This document shows, piece after piece, positions 46,708-56,732 of a stretch of DNA of 64,000 nt; the first letter of the stretch is position 1, and each line of letters opens with the position of its first letter. Below the pieces are notes generated by a model. It did no database searches. It saw nothing but the letters and a program-made list of their open reading frames with translations, and was not told the DNA's origin. The stretch comes from Tetradesmus obliquus (Eukaryota; Chlorophyta; Chlorophyceae; Sphaeropleales; Scenedesmaceae). The stretch covers positions 2,666,001 through 2,730,000 of the forward strand of contig CP126193.1 of the NCBI GenBank assembly GCA_030272155.1. Direction: 5' to 3'. The position numbers were made by a program, and so were the translations under genes.

Positions 46708-46909
46708 AGCCATAACGGTAGGTCCTGCAGCAGTTGCAGGAGCAGCGCCAAGCGGTGGCTGCCAAGGTGCAGCAGGCAGAGATACCAGGCTGCAGCGGGC
46801 ACTGGCGGCATGCTATGGTCAGCGAGCTCACGGCTGGCACGCAGATGCACTCGTGTCAGCAGCATACTGCGCTGTGCGGGCTGCCATCTCTGTAGAGGCA
46901 GCAGATTGA
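42834..46909 (+). CDS. Ulp1/C48-like cysteine protease with long Ala/Gln-rich N-terminal region
   Basis: C48-type proteases process or remove ubiquitin-like modifiers such as SUMO. Exons 42834-44166, 44487-45196 and 45543-46909 join in phase (2, then 1); the 5' exon is unresolved because the first listed exon begins with a partial codon. The catalytic signature lies in the last exon: SHFTLSILNH with His at 46286-46288, YFDSLGG with Asp 17 residues later (the same spacing as yeast Ulp1), and HIQGQATCGAHALF with Cys at 46433-46435. The Asp-Cys distance of 32 is shorter than in Ulp1. Upstream are about 440 Ala-rich residues, then LVDPSGYFEPVYDELPPGNAFYFNP and an Ala/Ser/Gln-rich linker. The tail is Lys-rich (RPEKKRRKDNKKQHGRKKSK), a likely nuclear localisation signal. 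An adenain-like relative is the alternative family. Confidence 0.6.
45049..45092. repeat. CAG run encoding poly-Gln
   Basis: About 14 CAG/CAA codons in the second exon of the Ulp-like protease gene. Confidence 0.9.
46209..46248. repeat. GCA run encoding poly-Ala
   Basis: About 13 GCA codons just upstream of the catalytic His region of the Ulp-like protease. Confidence 0.9.
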
Positions 46910-47396
46910 ACCCGCAATGTTGACAGCTGCGCTCATGATTTGTTCTGGTACAAAGAGTGGTTGCACAGGTTGGCGCAGGGCCAATGCATCAGAAGGTTGT
47001 GAATATTACAGGCAAATTCATGATGCTGATGATCGTTGCAAGCATACGCGTAGTTGAAATGGTTCTGGTGTACACGGCGACAAGCCTGCCAATGTCCTGG
47101 CTGTAGTGCAGGTGACATGCAGACAACGCAGTGCGTACTGTAGGGTCACCGGTGCACCAAACCGTCTGCCGCTAGGATTGCTGATAACCAGCTAACAACC
47201 TACATATGTATCAAAACCACCTACAAACGTCCAGCACCAGTTGTACAAGCTCGCCATCATGGAAAGCGAACACACTCCACCAGGCCCAGCTGTGAGCCGG
47301 AACCCCACATGCCTCGGAACACGTGAGAGCCTATAATGAAACAGCAGCACCTTCACTGTGTGAACATCATCTCCATTGCAGTCAAAGCCTCGGCTG
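46910..47396. other. Convergent intergenic region
   Basis: Between the protease stop (+) and the nitrate reductase stop (-); nothing recognised beyond presumed 3' UTRs. Confidence 0.5.
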
Positions 47397-50300
47397 TCAA
47401 AACTCGATGACGTGCTGGTCTTCGAAACCCATATCCTTCAGCGCTGGCTTGCAGGCCTTCTCTATCATCGGCGGCGGGCCGCACAGCAACGTCACCACCA
47501 GCTGTCCACCCTGCTGCTGCTTCTGCTGCTGGCCACGTCCAGGCAGCTGCTCACTGCTCACTTTGTTGCTGCCGTTGTCAGCAGCTTCACTGCTGGCTGG
47601 CGTGGCATTGCTGTGCGCTGCTGCAGGGCCGAAGAGCGCAGCGCGTGCCATGTCAGCGCTGATGTGGCCAGTCTTGTGCGGCCAGCCTTCGGGGGCAGCA
47701 GCATCCACAGTGTACTCCAGCTGCAGGCAGCAACACAGCAGCTGTGTGTCGCAGCTGTGCTGCATTTACTGCCAGGCTGAGTGGGACGTTTTCGCAGTTT
47801 GTGCAGCGCACGTCGAAGTGTCATAGCACAGTGCAGCATGTGACTGTACACACGGACGGTCCTTATGGCCCTGTGCTCAAACTATTGACCCGCTGTGGCC
47901 GCAACATCACGTTGGTGCAACTTTGGCTGCATGCATGGGAGGCGTGCTGTGGCTGTGACTAATACTGCTCTCATACATTGCATTCTGCTCCAAATAAGGG
48001 TCTGCTGCTGCTCACCTGAAACCGGCCCCCAGATGCCCCCGCCAGCTCATCTAGCTGCTGCCGCAGCAGGATGTCGTCGGGAGTCTTGTTGGCGTACAGC
48101 AGGCGCAGCTGCGTGGAGTCGGCAGGGTCTTGCAGGATGGCCTGGCAGCAGCAGCAGCAGCAGCAGGAGCAGCAGCAGCGGTGGCAGCAACAGCTGGGGA
48201 TTTGCATTGATGGCAGCTGCCAGCTAGCTAGCTAGCTAGCAGGCTAGCTACAGCAATACTATTTCAAAAGCAATGAAGCGACCATTGTTTGTGGTTGCCT
48301 CACCTTGATCACTTGGTACAGTGGAGTGATGCCGGTGCCTCCTCCCATCATGTTCAGGTGTGTCACCTGGAAGGAGGCGTCCTTGAAAGTCAGCCGCCCC
48401 CGGCCGTGGTACTCGACATCACCCACAGGGCCCCGTACCTGCACATCCAGCAGCAGCAGCAGCAGCAGCAGCAGTGTCTGAGCTCGCTGCAGGCGCGCGC
48501 ATAAACGAGGTAGTGTGATGCCCCTCCTACACCAGTGTGGTACCATGTTCGCTGGAGAGGCATGTGCAGCTGCCACAATCGAGCCAGCTCTACAAGCTGG
48601 CCAGCCATGGCGTAGCAGCATCGTGCTGCGGAAGCATGGTGCTGCTGGCACTGTGCAGCGTGCTGCTGCCATCCTGCAGGCTGGGCTGCATCCCACCTCA
48701 ACAGTGTCCCCCACTGCCAGGCTGTCCAGGTACTGACTCATCTTGCCACCCTGCGGGCATGCAAGCAGCAGGCACACTTCTTTCTCAGAGCAACAGAAAC
48801 AGGAGCCTGCCGCTGTCATACTTGTCATTGCAGTCTGCAGTCCTGATGAAGCCGCGATGACCCGCAAATCTGCTTTATGTTGGCCAGCAGGCACCACAGC
48901 AGGGTTACACAATGCTGCCGCAGCAGGTGCTGCAAACCAAATGCTGTTCAAGTCTACGCATATTCAGCAAGCTGCCCGCGCCCCCAGCAGCAGGCACAAC
49001 GAGTTCGCACTACATGGCCACCACAAACCAGCACAGCGGTTCCGCCCACACACCTGTGGGTATTTGGGTGGTGCCGGCGGGTACACCTTCACCACTAGGT
49101 CAAAGTGACCCAGCTCATTGTCCAAGGTTGTCGGTGTGTAGGGCCGCACCACTCCCTCCCCTCCAATGTTTGCGTACAGCTGGATGTGCTTGCCCACAGG
49201 CAGGCCCAGCCGGTGCTGCGGGGTAGGCAGAGCAAACCTGCAGGGCAGCCAAGGCACGCAGCAGGCACTGTGTGGCAGCGGCACGATGTGGGCGCATAAT
49301 GCAAGCAGCCATGTGGCATGTAGCGCGAACCTGAACGGCAGCAAAGACATGCAGCAGGCAGCGGCACGGTGTGCTCGGGGTACTCAGCCATGTGGCGCCT
49401 CTTACAACCTTGGCGCATGGCAGGCTGCTGGCTACTGCTGTTTGAGATAGCGCACAACTCTGAAATGCCAGATGCCTGCATTCAATCAAGCACTCACCAG
49501 GGCGACCCCACTGTGCAGCGGGCAGCAACCTGCACCAGAATCGAGCTGCTGCAGTGCGACCTCACCTGAACTGGCGTGTGTCGTGGCTGACGTTGTCCTT
49601 ATGAGCCAGCTGGAAGGTCTGCCGCTTGTGTGGGTTCAATGCCACCTGGGGGCCCAGCGCAGCCTTGTGCTGCTGCTTGGCGGCCGCCTGCATGCGCACC
49701 GGCAGTGCCAAGCAAAGTGATTCATTACAACTAGAGCGTCCGCCAGCTTGCTTCAAGCAAAGTTTCAATGCAGCGGGCCGGCCTGCGTGAGTTCTCCGTA
49801 CGGTGTAGCAGGAGAGCATGTTCCATATATTAAAGCCACAAGCATGTTCCATAGATTAACGCCACAAGCATGTTCCACAAACTCAAGCAACAAGCAGGAA
49901 CATGACTGTGTCAGGGGGCTGCATGGGCCCAGCAGCTGCACCCACCTGATCAGGGTGCTGGGGTGGTTGGGCACCCTCCAGCCTGCCAATCAGGTACTGC
50001 ACACTCATGCGCCGCGCCCTACAGCAGCCACAGCGGCATGATGCTCTCAATGCTACGCATGTAATGTAATGTAATGTCATGCATTGCAGGTGAAGCTAGC
50101 TGACAGGCGCTGCACAGTTAACGGCTGCAGTCTCAGCGAAAGGTGCATCAGGCAAGTCAGCTGGGGTGCCACACAGTTCAGCGGGAACAGCCAGCAGGTT
50201 GCACTCTACGAGTCCACCCTTGCTGGGGCGCTTGGTGCGGCTTATGCACAACATCACCTGCCATCATGGATGCTGTCGAACTCGTCAGTGACGTAAGCTG

Positions 50301-52652
50301 ACACGCATGCTTGAATGACGATTGAGCACAGTAGATGCATTCTCACCTGTCGTCGTGGATGCTGTCAAAGTCGTCGGTGGCATTCTGCCCTGCCAGGCTC
50401 TCAATGATTGCAGCACCACCAGGGTGCTTGTCGAGAAATGACGTCACATCGTACACCTTGTTGTCACGCACAAACCACACACCCTTCTCACGGCTGCTGT
50501 GCTGCTCCACCTGCATGCAACACACAGCATCAAGTACAAAAGGCGCTGCATGCACCAACCACGCATGCGCTGGGGGTGTTGGGTGATTATATTGTGCCCT
50601 GCACGCGCATGCACGCTGTGCCCTGTCAAGGGACGGATGCCACAGACACAGTTGTGTCAGGAATGCTGAAACCAGGCTGCGCTGCAGCTGGCGAAGCCAG
50701 AAGTTTGTGCGCACACACTACACTACATGCATCAAGCACGTGTGCTGGTGGGATGCTATGTGTTGGGGCTTCCCTGCCTGCACATGCACACAGCATCCTT
50801 TAGCAGACCGTGCAGGTGTCTGTGAATTGCCGATGGCCTCCGACTTGCTAGAATCAGGCTGCGCTGCAGCAAGCACAGCTAGGATTCTGCGCACGCACCT
50901 CCTGCATGCTGATCTCCCGCAGCTGCTCCCACTGCTTGCCCTGGGCCGCCTCCTCCTGCAGCTCAGCAGCAGACTCCACCACGCCGCCACCTGCAGCACG
51001 ATTGCATATGTTATTTAACAGCGCACAGTGTGGCAGCAAGCCAGGCACAAGTAGCATTACAGAAGCACAACAACGATCGCACTCTCTGCGCCAGGCGCTT
51101 TGGCGGAGCTGGGCCCTCAATCCGACACCCGCCAGAGTAATGTCAGCTGTAAAGGGAGAGGTTTCATTTAACAACATGTAAGCAGGGCGGAAGCTGTGTG
51201 CACACTCGCCCAATCCCCAGCCCGCCTCACCTGCTGCTGTCGCTGCCTCTGCCATCATCCAGCCCCCATGGCCACCTGGCCCCTCAGTGACAGGATGCTC
51301 AAAGCGCAGCGCCAGCCTGCTGCTGCTGCTGCTGCTGTCATTGTCTGCTGCCAGGTGCTCGGTGTGCAGCTTCACTGCGTACTGGCTGTTGTTCATGGAG
51401 CCTAAGAAGTTCCAGGAGGGCCTGCAGGAGGCAGCAGAAGCAGCAGCAGCAGCGGCAGCACCCACATGGTGTGCAGGGAGGTCATTTTACCGCTGAGGAG
51501 GTCCATCTGCAAAGAGCTGCAAAGACTTCCTTGGTGCAGGAAGCTGGCAGTGCCATCACTACAATTGCATAAGGTCGACGAGACTTTGCATGTGCACCAT
51601 AACAGCACATCAGCACTGACTTCTTTCTGGAGAAGCAGATGCCTTCAAAGCAGGTTAGGGCTGAGTCCCCACCATCACGCACTGCACGTTTGATGCACAG
51701 TTACAGCAAGTTATCCACAAGCCGCACACCTCTCTGGCTGGCTGTTCATGGCGCTGTCACAGGCCCTGCAGCGCACTTCAGGTGCCCCAGCCAGCTCATC
51801 GAATGGCACACCAAGCTCCCACACATACCTGCACACACAGCACAGATGCCAGCAGCAGCAGCAGCAGTGATGATGCACATTGCCTGCAGTGCATTGTCTG
51901 CAGCTGTTATGCATGCCGTGAACCCATTGTTCATGTGACTGCTGGCCATACCAGCACCACTGATATGAGCAGCTGCCAGCTGGCTTAACTAGGGCACAGT
52001 CAGGTCGATCGCTTGAAAGGTCAGTAGTACACTCCAAACAAACTGTATAACCTGTGCAACCCACCACGACCAATGTTTGCCATATGCATTGAGGTGGCTG
52101 TTGTCCGCCCTGTCTTCCTGGCTGGGCCCCCCGCCGTGGCTCACAGGGGCCAGCCGCCAGCTGGCACCGCAATCCAGGGACACCTCAACATGTGTGACCC
52201 TGCGCCCACCACCTGCAGCGAGGTGCACAGGCATCGATGCATTGTTGCAGCCTTGCACGAGTCAGAGACTGTAGCAACAAACCTGCAACATTGTCGGCAA
52301 CAGCTAGCATTAGATGCCCTGGCATGCTGTGCACAGCTTGGCGTCCTCTCCCACCCACTTCCGCAATGCAGCGGCAATGCTTGCGGTGTGTGACACGGAG
52401 GTTTACTGTCACACGCTACGTGCATCTGCCCTGGTGCACACAGTGAGGCGCATGTGGTGTCACTGCAGCACTTTTGTTCAGCGCACAACCTGTGTCCATA
52501 AGCTGTCTGTCGCCATCACTAAAAAAGTGCTTTCCACCAGCCAGCTACAAGCTAGCCTGGCAGGCGCATCACCTGTGTAAGCGTAGCCCTGTATAGTCAC
52601 AAGCTGCGGCTCTTGTCCATCAGCAGCATCAGCAGACAGACCATCGCCCTCA

Positions 52653-52700
<48 letters not shown>

Positions 52701-55529
52701 TCTCTTTGCAGCACCAGCTCATCGTGCCCTGGCAGCAGTATGGCGCTGTTCATGCAGTCCTCCATCACTGCAAAGCTGTAGGCCCTGTCATTGCTTGGGT
52801 CAAAGTAGCCGGCCTCATCTGCAGCTGACCTGCACAGGGGGCAACAGGCACACGTGAGCGTATAGCAGCCGACGCCTTGCAGCTTCTGCTGCTGCTGCTG
52901 GCTAGTTGCTTGCCAGCAGCCGCCGCAGCACATTTCACCACGGTGAAAGCACCGCAGGAGTTGGGTGGTTGACAGCTTGCTGGTGCTGTGCCCAGCTGCA
53001 AAAGTCACCAACAGCACTGCAGCGGCTGCACCGCACAGCCCAGCTTCTGCAGTGGCTCCGCTCGCTAGCAGCCGCCAAAACAGGCCTCCGCTGCTTGCTG
53101 CACTGCCCAGTCCCACCTGTCAAGGGACTCAGGGAAGCGCCTGTTCTCCCTGATGTGGTGCGTGTTGGCTGTGGGGCTGTCACTGACGGTGATGTGGCTG
53201 AGCCACTTGACTTGGCGGCCACCAGCAATGCCTGGTGCTAACAGCCGCAGGGGGTAGCCATGGTCAGGTGTCAGCAGCCTGTAAGGCAGCACACACAGTT
53301 TGGGGTGCAAGCGGGGTCGTGGCAGGCTGGCCAGCGCTCACGAGCAGTGCTGCTCAGCAGCAGGCGAGCCTGTGCACGTTACAAGTTACAAGTCCTACGC
53401 ATCAGAAGCAGGCGAGCCTGCTTGAGCCTATGCTCTTCTGCGCGAAGACAAGGACAAGGACAGGCCCGGTATGGGCCTGAGAGTTCTATTGTGAAAACTC
53501 ATTCCTATCCTACTACGCCATGTGCACGTCTTGCAGCTGCACTGTGTTCCTTCAGCTCAAGGAGTGTCCCTTGCTTATAGTATTCTGCACCCGGCGCACT
53601 GCCACACAGCAGCAAACATCACCAAAGCGTGGTTCTGCGCCAGTGAGCCAACGCCTGTACGGCTACTGCACAACCGATGCACACAAGTAGAACATAACCC
53701 AGTCAGCTCGGCTAGCGTGGAGCCCACCTGCCGTTCTGCTTGTACGCCAGCAGCACGTCATTTGCCGGGTTGAGGCAGTGCTCCAAATCGAGGCAAGTGG
53801 CGTAGCTGCTGCCACCCGGCAGCTCATCATCAGGCCCAGCAAAGTGCACCCAGCGTGCACCCTGCTGCACTGACTTGACGCCCAGCTGCTGCAGCACAGC
53901 AGCCAGATGCACGCCTGCAGGTGCAGCGGTTGCGGCACAACCTTCTTTTACTCCAGTTGCTTTCGCGGGCATGACCACGCCACCATAGTGGCTACACAAA
54001 CCTGTTGCATGACACCGACTGGTGCAGCAAGATGTTGCAGAGGTGGTGGCTAGCCAACCGCCGCAATCGCATGCTCAGGCACTGGCAAGGTATCCCTGCT
54101 GCTGATCTGTTCGCCAGCAGGCACAGCACACTGCCAAATCAGATACACATAATGCTGCGCAGGCACCTCTACACAGCGCCAGTGCTTTGGTCAGCAGCAA
54201 CGTCAAATCACATCAGTTTGTTCGACTACTTCCATCTGCTTCACACGCTTAACAACCCTGAAAACTCCATGTTCAACAGCAGCAGCCTCCCCCGCACCTG
54301 TCCACTGGCTGTTGCCCACTGCTGTGCGGCCCATGTCGCTGCCCTGCAGCGGCTTCAGCACCCGCAGCTCCTTGCGCCTGTTGCCGGTGCATGCCATGTA
54401 GGCTGTTATGGTGGCTGGCGCGGCCATGGCCAGCAGCTGCTGCATTGAGATCTGCACAGGGTGCTCCAGCATGCCATCTATGGTGACCTATGTTGTTTTG
54501 CATCAGGGTTGTGCATCAGACAGCGGCTCTCAGCAATGTGCAGCACGATGAGCAGCAAGGAGCAGCATGGATAACTGTGCAGGGTGCTCAAGCATGCCGT
54601 CGATGATTACCTGCGAGAATGCAGAGCTTTGGTTTGGCGGCGAAGTAAAAGGGCTGTTGCCAATGCGCAGCGAGGTGCATGTTGACAGTGCCGCGAAGTG
54701 CAGCAAGCCAGAGCACAGAACCTGCTTGCATGGATGGCTGGCCATGCGCTTTATCCGCGCCTGCAATTCCATGGAACTTACAAACAGCTGCCTGTCAGCA
54801 CCAAACCAGTTATCACCGTCAACATCAACATGTCACCCAACAAAGATTCAGCAGCATCAGCAGGGCAATCACCTTGTGAGACTGCCACTCCAGGCGTGGC
54901 ACTGCGCCGTGGTTCCTCACGTAATGCAGCGACACGGGGGTGATGAAGCCGCGCTCTGCCAGCAGCGCTGCTGGTGAAATGGCGTTCAGGGGGTGGTTGC
55001 CGGTGAGCCTGATGAGGTGGGGGTTCCTCCTGATCCAAGCATCTGGGGTGGCCTTGTCCCTGCAGGCGCCAACAGCATATGACTCCTTGATAATGGGTGA
55101 ATCCAAGCATCTGGGGTGGCCTTGTCCCTGCAGGTGTGGACAACGCCTCCCTGTATGGTGTATGTTGATATCAATTAAGATGGGTTGCTGTGCAGGACCC
55201 TCTGTCCAACACCGTGTCCATGAAATGCTATAGTTGGGCACATGCAGTGGCACGCACGCCGCACGGGTCAGCAGGCGACAGTCGCACTTGGGGTCAACAT
55301 GGCTGGCAGGCTCATGGAATGACCAGCTGGGGTCATCATCATGCAGCGGCGGTTCTTCTGGTGCTGCATCCTGCTGCTGGTCTTCTCCGCTGCTGGCAGC
55401 AGCAGCAGCACCCACAGCATCAGGCAGGGCAGCATGATCTATTGGTGCATTGCCAGTGATCTGCACATGGCGGGGCCCCTTGCTGTCGCCAGCACTCTGC
55501 TGGCTGTTACTGTCTTTGTCCCTGCCCAT
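47397..55529 (-). CDS. NIA/NIT1: Assimilatory nitrate reductase (NAD(P)H)
   Basis: Reduces nitrate to nitrite in the cytosol with Mo-cofactor, haem and FAD. Eighteen exons close in frame (978 aa): 55288-55529, 54873-55059, 54298-54487, 53728-53914, 53117-53278, 52573-52829, 52065-52212, 51730-51828, 51231-51421, 50899-50990, 50347-50510, 49946-50018, 49566-49687, 49054-49237, 48697-48750, 48304-48438, 48016-48141, 47397-47720. Mo domain: [18 protein letters not shown], Cys176 in [24 protein letters not shown]. Dimerisation domain: [35 protein letters not shown]. Cytochrome b5: [13 protein letters not shown] (His614) and DSIHDD (His636). FAD/NAD part: RPYTPT (about 736), [12 protein letters not shown] (about 816), LLCGPPPMI (Cys951). 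The usual FNWGAAG stretch after the Mo cysteine is replaced by divergent sequence. A Ser run and a Gln-rich insertion interrupt conserved domains. Several introns carry decoy exon copies. Confidence 0.95.
48225..48250. repeat. AGCT/CTAG microsatellite
   Basis: Short run of AGCTAGCTAGCTAGC in a nitrate reductase intron. Confidence 0.85.
49320..49345 (-). repeat. Partial copy of nitrate reductase exon 14, 5' edge
   Basis: A decoy acceptor TTCAG|GTTCGCGCT (encoding FAL) lies 93 bp upstream in the gene of the real CTGCAG|GTTTGCTCT. Flanking intron (ATGCAGCAGGCA, AGCCATGTGGC) is also repeated. Confidence 0.75.
49815..49892. repeat. 26-bp tandem repeat, 3 copies
   Basis: Unit like AGCATGTTCCATAGATTAAC plus GCCACA, in the intron between nitrate reductase exons 12 and 13. 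Confidence 0.9.
50262..50297 (-). repeat. Partial copy of nitrate reductase exon 11, 3' edge with donor
   Basis: Degenerate copy of the exon end encoding [10 protein letters not shown], including CAG|GTGAT, 79 bp downstream of the real edge at 50347. Confidence 0.8.
52657..52698. repeat. CTG run encoding poly-Ser
   Basis: About 14 units, giving a Ser run within exon 6 of nitrate reductase, in the Mo/dimerisation region. Confidence 0.9.
54575..54612 (-). repeat. Partial copy of nitrate reductase exon 3, 5' edge with acceptor
   Basis: CTCGCAG|GTAATCATCGACGGCATG (encoding [15 protein letters not shown]) lies 123 bp upstream in the gene of the real exon start at 54487 ([15 protein letters not shown]). 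Both have an AG acceptor; only the downstream copy continues into conserved sequence. Confidence 0.88.
55101..55134 (-). repeat. Partial copy of nitrate reductase exon 2, 5' edge with acceptor
   Basis: Perfect 34-nt copy of 55033-55066, offset 68 bp, with CCTGCAG|GGACAAGGCC and the codons DKATPDAW. Confidence 0.92.
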
Positions 55530-56732
55530 GAAGTGGGCAATCGCTAGCCGTCTGACGTGTGCTTGCAAGGAGATGGTGGTGTGATGGGTAGGCAGCCTTG
55601 GTGCTGGGACTAATAGCGCAGCGGGAGTGCTGCCGCGCCTGCTGCTGCTGCTGGCAGCAGGGCCGTGCAGCAGGCTGCTGCCAGAACTGCAAACATGTAA
55701 CACATGTCAGACATGCTGCCACCGATGGAAATCTATTATTAAAAGACCAGGAGAAGACAGGCAAGTGGGTACTGCAGCTCGGAAGAGCAGCTGCTGCTCG
55801 CTGACGGAGCATGTAGGCTTACATTGGACACTGGAGCTGATGGATTTTATCAGAGGAAGACAGCATAACGGCCATGCCACCAGCTACTAGCAACTGTTGC
55901 TGAATATAATGTGTGGGGACTTCGTGCCGCAAGCAGCTCTGCCAGGTTTTCAGTGTGAAAGCGAGGAGTATGCACGCTCGTCCTACGAGCCTCGCATCAG
56001 CGCAATGAAAGCACTTAGGACCACAAACAAAACGATACGGAAACTTTGATTGTTCTGTCTGTGTGCTCCCTGCAATGCCCACGTTAGGACCGTTGCCCCG
56101 AGCCATCACGTGGGTGACAGACCTCCCGCCCCTTCGCCGTGCACAGCTGATTTGCCCTGCACAGCCAGCCAAATATATCCAGAAATTGATACATACATTA
56201 TAATGTGGTGGTCTCCTGCTCGACGCAGCGACGAGTGCTTGACACTTGAGAGTCATGGCCTGCCGTACTGCCAGTATGTGTGCAACATCCACGCGCACAC
56301 AGGCTGGTGGGCTCAGCCACTGGCTGCAGTGCGGCAGAACCCCAGCCTGTATTTTGATTGGTTTAGGACGAGCAGACGGAAAGCATGATCTTTTGTGGTG
56401 TCCTGCGTAGTAACAAGCCAGCACTCACAAAGCTCGCACACTGCAACTGCGCACAGCAGCACTGCACATGCCACGCCACACCACCGCTAAGCTTTGCTTT
56501 GAACTTGAATCATGCAACATCTCTTGACCTATGATAGGTCAAGATGTCACCCTGACATCACAGCCTTGCCGTTGGCCCTGAGCTGCATCCCTGCATCACA
56601 GCGCCAATGCACACCAGGGTAGTGTAAAACCCTCCACAACTTTACTTGCTTGAGCTTCAACCGTTGAAGCTGTGAGTTGCTGTGACAGCAACTTGCCAAG
56701 GGTTTGAAGCCCTACAGGGATAGCTATCACTG
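55530..56732. other. Nitrate reductase upstream region and NFRKB-like 3' flank
   Basis: Both neighbours are on the minus strand. The part next to 55,529 should hold the nitrate reductase promoter and 5' UTR. An open frame at 56,050-56,388 (+) shows no recognised family and was not called. Confidence 0.45.

Noticed and set aside
56050-56388. 112-codon + frame upstream of nitrate reductase
   Set aside because: No recognisable domain or codon pattern; probably chance within the promoter and 3' flank.
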